The notes below the pieces were generated by a model that did not search any database, was not told the origin of the DNA, and was given only the letters and a program-made list of their open reading frames with translations. From NCBI RefSeq assembly GCF_004122115.1, contig NZ_SBKP01000003.1, positions 186,001-250,000 on the forward strand: DNA of 64,000 nt, given 5' to 3'. The position numbers and the translations under genes are program-made. Positions 17,677-26,863 of this stretch are shown one piece after another (the stretch's first letter is position 1; each line of letters begins with the position of its first letter). The DNA is from Sphingobium fluviale (GTDB lineage: Bacteria > Pseudomonadota > Alphaproteobacteria > Sphingomonadales > Sphingomonadaceae).

Positions 17677-18615
17677 CTGCACGATCCGCTCCGGCGTGAT
17701 CCGCCCGCGCGCGAGATCGGCCAGCCCGATCCAGTTGCCGCGCACCCTTCCCCAACGGTCGACCCAGGGTTCGGGTCTGACGATGCGGCACAGATTTGCC
17801 GCCACGTTGCGCAGGATGATCCGCGTGGCGTATTTCTTGCGCATCGTGCCCTTGCGGCTGAGGTAGACCGGGTTCACCACCTGCGAATAGCCCACGCGCA
17901 CGCCCGACGAGCGCCCCGCCTTCACGCCACGATGTACGCCCGCAAAGGCATGGGTGGAGACGATCCGTCCGTGGCGCGCGATCTGGGCGGAAAAGTCTAT
18001 GTCCTCCTGCCAGCCATAGAGCGGCAGGCGCTCGTCAAAGCGGATCGGCCCGATCGCCTGCCTGCGGAAGGCCATGTTGCAGCCATAAAGGCCATAGCGG
18101 TCCTTGCGGGGGGCAAGCTCCGGCGCGGGGCCGCCATCATAGGCGCTGACGATACATTCCGCGAGGCTGGCGGAGATTCCGGGGCCGTGGATACCGTCGG
18201 CCAGCAGCCTGCCCGATGCGCCCGCCACATCTGCGTTGGCGGCAAAGAAGGCGCGCACCCGCTCAGCCATATAGCGGGAGGGGACATAGTCATCATCGCA
18301 GAACAGCACGATGTCGCAGTCCTCCGGCACATGCGCGATGCCGAGATTGCGCTGGGCGCACGATCCCTTGGGGCCGATGAGTATGGTTACGCCCTCGCCA
18401 ATGGCTGAGCGGGGCGGCAGATCCGCCTCGCTGGTGACGGAGAGGATGATCTGCTCCGGCGGCTGGCTCTGTTGGCGCAGGGCATGCACCAGCTCGGCCA
18501 GCGTATCGGGCCGTCCAAGGCTCGCCACCACCACCGCGAGGCGGAGCGCGTGGGCGGGAGCGGCGGCGGGTTTAACGGGCGAGGCTGGCGGCATGGATCC
18601 TGCTATCCTCTGCAT
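17671..18615 (-). CDS. Glycosyltransferase family 2
   Basis: 314 residues (or 307 from an internal ATG at 18594). The GT-A domain starts with L-A-V-V-V-A-S-L-G-R-P-D-T-L (about 25-38). It has C-A-Q-R-N-L-G-I-A, then the DxD-type motif L-F-C-D-D-D-Y-V-P (about 105-113), and G-C-N-M-A-F-R-R plus Y-G-W-Q-E-D-I-D-F for the acceptor-side E-D motif. It is an inverting enzyme for the polysaccharide repeat. The start lies inside the preceding sulfotransferase gene by 44 bases, indicating coupled translation at the end of a leftward operon with the polymerase. Confidence 0.85.
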   Translation of the reverse strand: MQRIAGSMPPASPVKPAAAPAHALRLAVVVASLGRPDTLAELVHALRQQSQPPEQIILSVTSEADLPPRSAIGEGVTILIGPKGSCAQRNLGIAHVPEDCDIVLFCDDDYVPSRYMAERVRAFFAANADVAGASGRLLADGIHGPGISASLAECIVSAYDGGPAPELAPRKDRYGLYGCNMAFRRQAIGPIRFDERLPLYGWQEDIDFSAQIARHGRIVSTHAFAGVHRGVKAGRSSGVRVGYSQVVNPVYLSRKGTMRKKYATRIILRNVAANLCRIVRPEPWVDRWGRVRGNWIGLADLARGRITPERIVQL

Positions 18616-19348
18616 AATAGGTTTTCACAAAGCCTTCGACCCGCCCGCCGGGCCGCAGCATCGCGGGCCGCTTCGCGTCCGTATACAGGCCCGCGTTGGT
18701 CATTTTGGACCGCAGCCGGTTGCGTGCGGCATAGGGCACCAGCGCGGCATAGGGTTTGCGCAGTGCGCGGATCAGCGGCTTTACCGCGCCAAAGCGGAAT
18801 TCGGTGGAGCGGTTCTTCTTTTCCTCGGCCACCTGCACGCCCGTCTCCTGCGCGATGTGCGCGACGATGGCGGGCATATGCTCGATCGGGAAGATGCGCT
18901 CGACGATCTGCGTGCCGTCCAGAAACAGATAGTCCGCCTGCCGGTTGAAATGAACCAGCTCCAGCCCCAGCCGATCCGGCGCGGCCTCCAGCGCGCGGAT
19001 CACCTCCGTCGCTTCTTCCTCGATCAGCGCAGGAGTGATCGCCGATTGCGCCAAGCCCTTGAACTCGCGCAGCCGCTGAAACATGGCGGAGACGAACCGC
19101 TCTTCGGGCGAACGCACCACCGCGAACGAGCGATAGGCGCGCAGCTTGTCCCACTCGGTTGGAAAGTGCGCCGCCATGTCGCGCAGCACGATATGCGCAT
19201 AATGGATGCGCCCCAGCGCCTCATGATCGCCGATGCGCGAGAAGGCGCCGCCCGTGCTGTCAATCGCGCGCAACGGCGCCTTTACCGATACGCCTGCGCA
19301 TTTCGGGATGTGGATGAACACAAGGCGATGATCGTCTGAGATAATCAT
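18572..19348 (-). CDS. Sulfotransferase family 2 protein
   Basis: 258 residues starting at MIISDDHRL, whose ATG overlaps the upstream polymerase stop (ATGA). The PAPS loop is L-V-F-I-H-I-P-K-C-A-G-V-S-V-K-A (about 9-24), with valine replacing the usual threonine after the glycine. The 3'-phosphate site is S-F-A-V-V-R-S-P-E-E-R-F-V-S-A-M (about 74-89). The family is clear; the T-to-V change in the loop could weaken activity or reflect a different transferred group. It is the fourth such gene in the polysaccharide block. Confidence 0.78.
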   Translation of the reverse strand: MIISDDHRLVFIHIPKCAGVSVKAPLRAIDSTGGAFSRIGDHEALGRIHYAHIVLRDMAAHFPTEWDKLRAYRSFAVVRSPEERFVSAMFQRLREFKGLAQSAITPALIEEEATEVIRALEAAPDRLGLELVHFNRQADYLFLDGTQIVERIFPIEHMPAIVAHIAQETGVQVAEEKKNRSTEFRFGAVKPLIRALRKPYAALVPYAARNRLRSKMTNAGLYTDAKRPAMLRPGGRVEGFVKTYYAEDSRIHAASLAR

Positions 19349-20790
19349 GACGCGTGGCGCGCTTTCAATTCGGAGAAGGTCAGCGGTCGTGGCCGTTGGG
19401 CTGTCCGGCGGGCAGGGGCTGACCCAAATGTGCGCAGCCCCACAGCGAGGCCGGAGAACACTGCCCACATCACCCCCGGATCGGGCGAGGGCGAAGACAC
19501 GGCGGCGGGCATCAGCATCAACAGCGCGGTCCAGCTTGCCGCCGCGCCCACCGCGCCCCGTCCCTCCACGGATGCGGCATAGGTCGAGGCGCGCAGCGGC
19601 ATGAACGCGCGCATCAGATGGCTTACGAAACAGACGATGCCGATCACGCCCATAGAGCCGATGATCGAGGTGATGAGGCTGGACGAGCGAAAGCTGCCCG
19701 CGCCTACGCCCATTCCCGCCGTCGCCATAAAGGCATCCAGCCCCTGCATCGCCCAATAGAGGCGCTGCATGCCGGAAAAGCTGTCTGTCTTCTCCACCGT
19801 CATGATCGACAGGATGCGGCCAAAGCGCTCCAGCGCCTCCGCGTTCAAAGTGATGGCGGTGAGGACTATCAGCACTCCGGCAAACACAACCGCAGCCAGC
19901 GCCAGCCCCTTGCGCAGGCTCACGCTGCCGGGCAACAGCGCCATCCGCAGCAGCAGGATGACGCTATATCCGCCCAGTGTGACATAGGCGGTTGAGGAGG
20001 TGGAGATCAGCAGCGCCAGCGCGAGCAGCAGCGCGGCAAAGCCGGTCCATCGGCGCTTGATATCGCGCAGCCACAGCTCGGTCATGAAGATCAGCCACGC
20101 GCCGCCATAGGCCGCAAAGCCCGATGCCTCCGGCCAGATGCCGTTCATGCGGTTGAGGCCGCCAATGCTCTGGTCAAGCTGGGCATAATTGCCGTTGCGG
20201 AAAAACTCGACGAGCGTGTCCAGCGCGGTTCCGGCGACCAGGATGCTGATGAAACCGAGCACGGCATGGGCGATCGCAATCGCGATGCCGGTGCGCACGA
20301 TCACTGGCGCCGCGCCCGGCCTTGCCGCGCCGATGGTCGCGCCCAGCCCCGCGATCAGCGTGCCCATGAGATAGACCGCCGTGGTGATGTTTTGAGAACT
20401 GAAATGCAGCGGCGACGCTTCATACAGCTGCCGCACCGCGCCGGGGCGCAGCGGCGTCACCGCGATGGCGCCCGCAAACAGGCGCGGCATGATGAACGCG
20501 GAAATCACGCCATAGAGCGCGAAGACGATCAGAAAGGCATTGGCGCGCAGGGCAGGGCCAAGCCGCTCCATCTGTTGCGGGCCGGGCAGAACCGCGCGCA
20601 GGATCAGGAACAGCAGCGCCAGATTGGCGGGCGGGATGGTCGATCCTCCCAATGCTGGCAAGGCAATCGCCGCCGATCCGCCAAACAGCGTTGCGACCAT
20701 CACGAACGCCAGCATCGCCGCCATGCCGGAGCGCACCAGCAGCAGGCCGCCGATCAGAACGATGATGATGCCAAAAAGCGTCAGACTCAT
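19345..20790 (-). CDS. Wzy-like polysaccharide polymerase
   Basis: 481 residues with about 12 membrane helices and one longer periplasmic loop between helices (about 130-240) containing R-P-G-A-V-R-Q-L-Y-E-A-S-P. This layout matches O-antigen ligase/polymerase-type proteins and the GelG/SpsG-like polymerases of sphingan loci. It would join flipped repeat units in the periplasm. Sequence signatures in Wzy are weak, so the call rests on topology, length and its neighbours: BY-kinase/PCP and glycosyltransferase upstream, sulfotransferase and GT2 downstream. Assignment as an O-antigen ligase cannot be excluded. Confidence 0.7.
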   Translation of the reverse strand: MSLTLFGIIIVLIGGLLLVRSGMAAMLAFVMVATLFGGSAAIALPALGGSTIPPANLALLFLILRAVLPGPQQMERLGPALRANAFLIVFALYGVISAFIMPRLFAGAIAVTPLRPGAVRQLYEASPLHFSSQNITTAVYLMGTLIAGLGATIGAARPGAAPVIVRTGIAIAIAHAVLGFISILVAGTALDTLVEFFRNGNYAQLDQSIGGLNRMNGIWPEASGFAAYGGAWLIFMTELWLRDIKRRWTGFAALLLALALLISTSSTAYVTLGGYSVILLLRMALLPGSVSLRKGLALAAVVFAGVLIVLTAITLNAEALERFGRILSIMTVEKTDSFSGMQRLYWAMQGLDAFMATAGMGVGAGSFRSSSLITSIIGSMGVIGIVCFVSHLMRAFMPLRASTYAASVEGRGAVGAAASWTALLMLMPAAVSSPSPDPGVMWAVFSGLAVGLRTFGSAPARRTAQRPRPLTFSELKARHAS

Positions 20791-20813
20791 GAGCCGAGCC
20801 TGCTCCTGCCGGT

Positions 20814-22037
20814 TCAGGCGTAGGACAAAGCGGGTTCGTCGACATGCTGCGCTCCGCCGGAAACCGGAAAAGGCAGTTCGTCGGGCATCACCGGCAGCCT
20901 GACAGGCAGGTCTGGCCGCAGCTCGGCAACCTTGCTCAGAAAGCCGTGATCGAACACTTCCGGGGCAAAGCGGCGGGCGTTGCGCACCGCGTCCATCGGG
21001 TCGAAATGCCGCGCCCAGCGCTGATAGCCCTGCACCGCCTCGATCAGCGATTCGGGCGTCTGCTCGGTGAAATAGAGGCCCGTTTCATCCGGCACCACGG
21101 TATCGAGCAGGCCGCCCTTGCCGAAGCCGATCACCGGGCGGCCAGAGGCATTGGCCTCCACCGGCACGATGCCGAAATCCTCCTCTGCGGTGAAGATCAG
21201 CGCCTGCGCCTGCGCATAGGCATTGCGCAGCGAGGTGTAATCCAGATGGCGCGCGAAGCGGATATTGGGCATGGCCCGGCGGCGCAATTCGGGCAGCATC
21301 TCGCCATCGCCCACCATCAGCAGCGGCAGGCCGAGCCGGTTGAAGGCATCGAGCGCGATGTCCGGGCGCTTGTAGGCGGTCATCTGCCCCACCCAGAGAT
21401 ATTCGCCGCTGACATTGTTCGTCGGGGCATAGCGGTCCACCGGCACCGGGGGATGCAGTACGCTCGATGCCCGGCCCCAGGCGCGCTTTACGCGGGACTG
21501 GATGAAGCGCGAATTGGCGAAGACATGGTCGAGCCGCTGGGCGGACGTCATGTCCCAGGTGCGCATGCCGGGGAAGATGGTGGACATGGTGGCGCGGCCA
21601 ACCATGCCCGCCGTTTCGCGATATTGCTGATAATGATCCCACAGATAGCGCATCGGCGAGTGGCAATAGCAGATGTGGGTGGCGTCTGGCGGGGCCAGCA
21701 CGCCCTTGGCCGGGCCGCTCTCGCTGCTGATGACGAGATCATAGCCGGAGAGGTCCAGCTCCTCCAGCGCAAACGGCATCAGGGGGAGGTAGGATTTATA
21801 CCGCTGGATCGCGCGGGGCATCCGCTGGATGAAGGTGGTGCGCACATTGGCGGCGCGGATCACATCCGAAACCGCTTCAGGATCATAGACATGGGTATAG
21901 ATGTCTGCCTGCGGGAAGAGCTTCAGCAGCCGCTCCAGAACCCGCTCTCCCCCGCGCATCGTGACGAGCCAGTAGTGAATGATCGCGACGCGCGGCTGTC
22001 TATCCTTGCGGCCCGGAAAATCTAGGATTCTAGGCAT
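20814..22037 (-). CDS. Glycosyltransferase family 4
   Basis: 407 residues. The N-terminal half starts R-V-A-I-I-H-Y-W-L-V-T-M-R-G-G-E-R-V-L-E (about 16-34), a signature of WbaZ-like mannosyltransferases, with C-Y-C-H-S-P-M-R-Y-L-W-D (about 123-134). The C-terminal half has Y-L-W-V-G-Q-M-T-A-Y-K-R-P-D and E-D-F-G-I-V-P-V-E-A-N-A-S-G-R-P-V. It is a retaining GT-B enzyme; a mannose or related donor is plausible but unproven. The start overlaps the end of the BY-kinase gene by eight bases and the polymerase follows 23 bases after its stop. Confidence 0.87.
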   Translation of the reverse strand: MPRILDFPGRKDRQPRVAIIHYWLVTMRGGERVLERLLKLFPQADIYTHVYDPEAVSDVIRAANVRTTFIQRMPRAIQRYKSYLPLMPFALEELDLSGYDLVISSESGPAKGVLAPPDATHICYCHSPMRYLWDHYQQYRETAGMVGRATMSTIFPGMRTWDMTSAQRLDHVFANSRFIQSRVKRAWGRASSVLHPPVPVDRYAPTNNVSGEYLWVGQMTAYKRPDIALDAFNRLGLPLLMVGDGEMLPELRRRAMPNIRFARHLDYTSLRNAYAQAQALIFTAEEDFGIVPVEANASGRPVIGFGKGGLLDTVVPDETGLYFTEQTPESLIEAVQGYQRWARHFDPMDAVRNARRFAPEVFDHGFLSKVAELRPDLPVRLPVMPDELPFPVSGGAQHVDEPALSYA

Positions 22038-24267
22038 GATAATAATCCTTGTAGGAATGATAGAAAGCCCCGGCGTCCTCTCTGGTGAACTGGCTTTGTT
22101 GTTTCATGTTGATGCGGGACAATATGACTGAGGTGACGGCGCGCGCGGCGGGCGGCAGCAGGTCCAGCGCGGTGGCGAGCGCCTTTTCCGACGTGTGGCG
22201 CCAGCGCCCGGCGAGCATGACGGCATCGGCCAGCGCGGCGAGCTCCCGCCCTTCCGCCACCGGCAATATCGGCGCGGTATCGAGCAGGATAAGGCCGAAA
22301 TGCTCGCGCAACTGAACCAGCAGCGCCTGCATCTTGGCGGGGTCGATCTGGGCCTCATCGTCGCCGAACGGCGTGGTGATCGGCAGGATGTGGAACCCGC
22401 CCTTATGCTCCTGAAGCGCGGCGGCGATGGTCACTTCGCCCGCCAGCACTTCCTTCAGGCCCGGCTTGTCGCTGCCCGTTTGGGCAAAACTGGTGCTGAA
22501 CTGGCGGCGGGTGCTGTCACAGTCTATCACGATCACACGGCTGTCTGCGCCAACGGCGGACTGGGCGAGGCAGGCGGTCAGCGTCGTCTTGCCCTCGGCG
22601 GGCAGGGCAGAGCTGATCATCACCACCTGTCCCGTTTCATAGGTCTGGCGCAGCTTGGTGAGGATGCCGCGCACCGCTTGTGCCAGCGGAGAGCGCGGGC
22701 TGGTGCGCACGGTTTCGAGAGGATCGGTCACTGCCGGGGTGATAGTCGCGAAATCGGGCATGCCGCCAAGATAGGGCACGCCCAGCCGGCGCTTCACATC
22801 CTCGCCAGAGGTCAGGCCACTGAACGCCATCTCCGTCGCGATCGCCGCGACAAAGCCCGCGCCCACGCCCAGAAGCAGGCCGAGCGCTAGGAAGTAGGAT
22901 TTCTTCGGAAAGCTTGGGACACCGGGGATGCGCGCATCCGACACGAGGCGGGACTCTGCGCGCTCTGCCCCGCTCGCCGCCAACGCTTCCTTATAACGGT
23001 TGAGATAGCTCTCATAGAGCGCCTGCGAAGTGTCCGCCTTGCGCTGGAGGTCATCGAGCGCCACCATCGCCCGGTTGTTCTGCTCCAGCGTGCCGCGCGC
23101 GCCGCCAAGGCTGCCTGAGAGCGAATCGAGCCGCTGGCGCGAGACATGAGCCCGCGCATCGAGGTTGGAGATGGTGCGGTTGATCTCCGACTGGATCTGG
23201 GCGTCCACATCCGCCAGCTCACGCAGGGCATCGAGGAAATCGGGATTTTTCGGACCCATGATGCCCGCATATTGCGCCACGCGCGCGCTCAGCTCGGCGC
23301 GCTTGACCCGCAGAGACTGGATCACCGGCGAAGACAGCGCCGCGCCGACATCATCACCTGCAGACCCGCCGCGAAGCTGGCTGCGCGCAGTGCTGAGGCT
23401 CGCGCTATCTGCCGCGGCTTCTGCGCGGGCGCTCGCCACCTGCTGGTTATAGGCGCTGATCTCCTGCTCGGTCAGGGTTGCGCCGGTGGTGCTGAGCAGG
23501 TTGTTATCGATGCGATAGCGCTGAAGCGCATCGAAATCGGCCTGCGCCTGCACCTTCAGCGCCTCGATGCGCTCGCCGAGCAGTTTGACCGCCTGCTGAT
23601 TGCGCGTCTGCTTCTGGCGGATCTGCTCCTCGGTATAGACATGGGCGAAAGCGTTGGCGATGGCGGTAGCGCGAATGGGGTTGGTGTCGGTATAGCCGAC
23701 GCTGAACGCATAGGCGCTCGATACCCGCTCTACAGTGAGGCTGGAAGCCAGACGGCTGATGAGGACGGCGCGCAGGCGGGCGCGGTCTTCGGCGCTCAGC
23801 GGCCCGACCGTAACTGGCCTGGCAAGCCCGATCGAACGCGCGATGCTGGCGGTGATGCCGCCGGGCGCGATCAGCGCGCGCATATCCGGGTCGTTCTCCA
23901 GATGCAGATAATCGACCACCTTGGCGGCAATATCGCGCGAGGTGAGGATCGCGATTTCCGTCTCTACGTCGGAATTGCTTTCCGGAACCTCGGATTTTTC
24001 CCTGGTGCTGCTGGGCGTTACGGGAGTGGTGACGCCATTGAGGATGACGACGGCGGTGGCGGTGTAGCGCGGTGGCAGCCAGACGGCGAGCAGCGCCATG
24101 ATGTCGAAAATGATGATCGCCGTGTAGAAGAAGACGCGCAGCCGCCGCCGGAACATCAGCCACAGGCCTTGCAGATCCAGCCGGTCCGCCACGATATCGG
24201 CGCGCGCGCCATAGTGCGCCGCAGCTCTGGCCGCTTCCTCCGTCTGATATGTCTCGGCGTTCGCCAC
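22030..24267 (-). CDS. Wzc/GumC-type chain-length regulator with BY-kinase domain
   Basis: 745 residues. A Wzz domain lies between two membrane helices (about 45-65 and 460-485), with long coiled-coil segments between about 225 and 420. The C-terminal cytoplasmic part is a bacterial tyrosine kinase: Walker A S-A-L-P-A-E-G-K-T-T-L (about 551-561), Walker A' V-I-V-I-D-C-D-S-T, and Walker B L-I-L-L-D-T-A-P (about 655-662). The tail F-Y-H-S-Y-K-D-Y-Y-H-A supplies four tyrosines for autophosphorylation. It controls polymer length and export together with Wzy and an outer-membrane exporter. In many sphingan loci PCP and kinase are separate genes (GelC/GelE); here they are fused. No OPX partner is in the window. 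Confidence 0.92.
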   Translation of the reverse strand: MANAETYQTEEAARAAAHYGARADIVADRLDLQGLWLMFRRRLRVFFYTAIIIFDIMALLAVWLPPRYTATAVVILNGVTTPVTPSSTREKSEVPESNSDVETEIAILTSRDIAAKVVDYLHLENDPDMRALIAPGGITASIARSIGLARPVTVGPLSAEDRARLRAVLISRLASSLTVERVSSAYAFSVGYTDTNPIRATAIANAFAHVYTEEQIRQKQTRNQQAVKLLGERIEALKVQAQADFDALQRYRIDNNLLSTTGATLTEQEISAYNQQVASARAEAAADSASLSTARSQLRGGSAGDDVGAALSSPVIQSLRVKRAELSARVAQYAGIMGPKNPDFLDALRELADVDAQIQSEINRTISNLDARAHVSRQRLDSLSGSLGGARGTLEQNNRAMVALDDLQRKADTSQALYESYLNRYKEALAASGAERAESRLVSDARIPGVPSFPKKSYFLALGLLLGVGAGFVAAIATEMAFSGLTSGEDVKRRLGVPYLGGMPDFATITPAVTDPLETVRTSPRSPLAQAVRGILTKLRQTYETGQVVMISSALPAEGKTTLTACLAQSAVGADSRVIVIDCDSTRRQFSTSFAQTGSDKPGLKEVLAGEVTIAAALQEHKGGFHILPITTPFGDDEAQIDPAKMQALLVQLREHFGLILLDTAPILPVAEGRELAALADAVMLAGRWRHTSEKALATALDLLPPAARAVTSVILSRINMKQQSQFTREDAGAFYHSYKDYYHA

Positions 24268-24300
24268 CTGATCCGAAGCCCCTCGTGTCGCCAGAACGGG

Positions 24301-25536
24301 TCAACGCCGAAAGGTCAGCGACGCCCCCGTCAAGATCGTGCAGAAGGACCGGACCCGGCTGGGGTCGGTCGAGTCCCTGCACTCGTGGCGAGCATAGGCA
24401 CCGATTGCGACACTACGGTTAAACAGATATTCACCTTTTACTTCCTGCGCATGAATTGCCGAGCGCGTGCCGATTTCGCGGAAGTTCTGGCGCTTTTCGG
24501 AAACTTCAGCCTGAATCACGAAGTTGCGCAGCAGTTCATAGCTTGCCTCGGCGCGATAGTTTTGGCTCACGATCACGCCCACGCCCGGATTTCCGCTATT
24601 TTCCAGCGTTCTGCGCGCAGACACCGAAAAGGCGAGCAGGGAGGTGGGATACCAGCTTGCTGTGCCGGAATAGGACGGTCCGTTAAAATCCCTCAGTGCA
24701 GAGCGGGTATAGATGCGCTGCAGATAGCCCAGCTCGCCCTCGATGCGGATCATGCCCAGATCGATAGCGCCGCTACCCGCGATCGAAAAGCTGGTGCCTG
24801 CCCGGTCCGAAATGTGCGAGTCGGTGCGCTGAACCTGCGCGGTGACGCCCAGCGCCGCGACATCGGTCGGCGCATATATGGCGCTGCCCTGAAGCGCCCA
24901 CCGGTTCGAGTCGCGAAATGCCTGAGTGATGCGCCGTCCATTGCTGTTGACGAGGTCGTTATAGCGCGTGCGCCCATGGCTGAGCGCTATGCCGAGGCGC
25001 ACGGGCGAAAGATCCTCCGAGACGGCAATCTGATAGCTTGTATCATGATATTGCGAGGGCTTTCCGGTCGAAAGCGGCGCGCCGTTGGCGCCATTGCGCT
25101 CTGAATTGAGGCTGGTCGATGCATTGGCCGCAACTATGGTGGTACTGCCCAGTTCCAGACGCCCGCCCGCCCGCAGCACATATTCATCGCTGCGCTGGCG
25201 GGGGTGGCTATAGTATCGGGTCAACCCGCCTTTGGCCGAAAAATCGAGGCCGTGGCGTGCCCAGTCGCTCTCCACCGAGAGTGATGGGGAGACGATGACA
25301 AAGCCGTCTCCCTCTTTTTCGGTCGCCGTGCCGAACAGATTGTCGTCATAGCCATTGTCGATGCGCATGCTGGCCTTGGCCAGCCACGGGCCGAGGCGGA
25401 TGCCCATCGGATCGAACTCTGGCTGTGCGCGGTTGCCGGCAACATCGTCCTTGGCAGGCAGCAGCCCGGCTTGCGCTTGTGCCGCCACCGGCCACAGCCC
25501 GAATACGAGCACGGCGCAGGTCATAATCCTCAACAT
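24301..25536 (-). CDS. Outer-membrane beta-barrel protein of the polysaccharide cluster
   Basis: 411 residues from MLRIMTCAV, with AAGG nine bases upstream; the frame extends further but into the divergent gene. The signal peptide ends near A-A-Q-A-Q-A. The rest alternates short amphipathic strands with aromatic ends and closes L-T-G-A-S-L-T-F-R-R, as in BBP2/PF10082-like barrels that accompany sphingomonad exopolysaccharide genes. It may guide the polymer through the outer membrane or anchor it. It is first in the leftward operon with the BY-kinase, 33 bases apart. The family assignment is by pattern, not by a search. Confidence 0.7.
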   Translation of the reverse strand: MLRIMTCAVLVFGLWPVAAQAQAGLLPAKDDVAGNRAQPEFDPMGIRLGPWLAKASMRIDNGYDDNLFGTATEKEGDGFVIVSPSLSVESDWARHGLDFSAKGGLTRYYSHPRQRSDEYVLRAGGRLELGSTTIVAANASTSLNSERNGANGAPLSTGKPSQYHDTSYQIAVSEDLSPVRLGIALSHGRTRYNDLVNSNGRRITQAFRDSNRWALQGSAIYAPTDVAALGVTAQVQRTDSHISDRAGTSFSIAGSGAIDLGMIRIEGELGYLQRIYTRSALRDFNGPSYSGTASWYPTSLLAFSVSARRTLENSGNPGVGVIVSQNYRAEASYELLRNFVIQAEVSEKRQNFREIGTRSAIHAQEVKGEYLFNRSVAIGAYARHECRDSTDPSRVRSFCTILTGASLTFRR

Positions 25537-25669
25537 CACACCAGACCTTCGCACCCGCAATGGCGCAGGAGCAAAGAGCAGCGCTGTTAAACAAATATGA
25601 CGGTGCGCAGAAATATTGCCGCATGCGGGGTGATAGGCAGGCAGGCGCGGGGCGGCTATATAGCCTCGC

Positions 25670-26863
25670 ATGAAAGCGACTGTGCCGCATGGGCGAAATA
25701 GGCCGAGTCTCCTTGCCCCGGAGGCATCGATCCCGGCCAGCCTCGCGGCGCTGGCGCGGCCCATAGCGCCATGTCTGGTGGGTGCAGAACCGGCAGCTCC
25801 TGTGCCTGAGCACGGAGCAGACTGGGGCGCGCTCGTGCGGCTGGCCGAGCGGCATCGTGTGGTCCCTGCGCTGGCGGCAGCGCTGGCCGGGAGCGCCAAT
25901 GCCCTGCCGGAGCCGCTGGCCGCGCGCCTTTCCGCTCTTGCCCAACAGGCGGCGTTTGAAGAGCTGGCGCTGGCGGCGACCGTGCGCGAGATCGTGGCGC
26001 TGATGGAACAGCGCGGCATCGGCTGCATCGTGCTGAAGGGTGTGCCGCTCTCGCTGATGCTCCACGGGCGGCTGGGGATGCGCACCAGCCGTGACATAGA
26101 CATTCTGGTTGCGCCGCGCGATGCCACGGCCGCGCTCGATATGCTTGAATCTATGGGGTTTTACCGCCGAGGCGGAGAGGGGGCGCTTCCCGCGCTGATG
26201 CGGCGGCGCAAGGATGTGGAGCTGTTGCACGATGGGCGTCGGCAGATAGTCGAGCTGCACTGGCGGCTGTTTGACAATGCCTGCCTGTTGCCGCTGCCCG
26301 CAAACATGGCGCCGGGGCGGGTCGCGCTGCCCTCTGGCGCGCAGTGCGCGGTGCTGCCAGAGCGGCTCAATCTGCTCTACCTCGCCAATCACGGCGCGCA
26401 GCATGGTTGGTCACGGCTCAAATGGCTGGTTGATCTGGCGGCGTTGCTCGCGCCTATGGGGCAGGATGGTATTGCCGCGCTGTATGACGGGATAGGCTGG
26501 GCCGAGGGGCGGCGCAGCATGGCGCAGGCGCTGTTGCTGTGCGGCGCGCTCTTCGGCTGGCCGGTGCCTGATGCCGTGTTGCGCGATGCGGGGCGGGACT
26601 GGCGCATACGCGCTTTGGTGCGCATCGCCCTGCGCGTATTGGCGGGTGGCGGAGAGCGCGAGATCGAGGATATTGCCTTTGCCACCACGCGCAAGAATAT
26701 CAGCCATTATCTTATCTCTTCCGCGCCGCGCTATCTCTGGAACGAGCTGATTTTCGATCTGAATGATGTTTCTGGCCTGCCAAAGGGGTCGCGCTGGCGG
26801 AAATGGGGCGCGGCGGGGCGCTTGGCGGGGTGGATCGCCTGCGCGGGCAGGGCGCATGGCTGA
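25670..26863 (+). CDS. NTP_transf_5 nucleotidyltransferase-like protein
   Basis: 397 residues. The core is I-G-C-I-V-L-K-G-V-P-L-S (about 117-128) followed by R-T-S-R-D-I-D-I-L-V (about 140-149), the D-x-D motif of the nucleotidyltransferase fold, then I-V-E-L-H-W-R-L-F and Y-L-A-N-H-G-A-Q-H-G-W-S-R-L-K-W. Members of this family are common in exopolysaccharide operons, but their substrate is unknown. The 3' end overlaps the prepilin peptidase start by eight bases. The promoter probably lies in the 133-base spacer shared with the divergent outer-membrane gene. Confidence 0.78.
   Translation: MKATVPHGRNRPSLLAPEASIPASLAALARPIAPCLVGAEPAAPVPEHGADWGALVRLAERHRVVPALAAALAGSANALPEPLAARLSALAQQAAFEELALAATVREIVALMEQRGIGCIVLKGVPLSLMLHGRLGMRTSRDIDILVAPRDATAALDMLESMGFYRRGGEGALPALMRRRKDVELLHDGRRQIVELHWRLFDNACLLPLPANMAPGRVALPSGAQCAVLPERLNLLYLANHGAQHGWSRLKWLVDLAALLAPMGQDGIAALYDGIGWAEGRRSMAQALLLCGALFGWPVPDAVLRDAGRDWRIRALVRIALRVLAGGGEREIEDIAFATTRKNISHYLISSAPRYLWNELIFDLNDVSGLPKGSRWRKWGAAGRLAGWIACAGRAHG

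Noticed and set aside
23146-25104. A 652-codon rightward frame opposite the BY-kinase and barrel genes
   Set aside because: Composition and lack of motifs mark it as a GC-driven shadow of well-recognised genes on the other strand.
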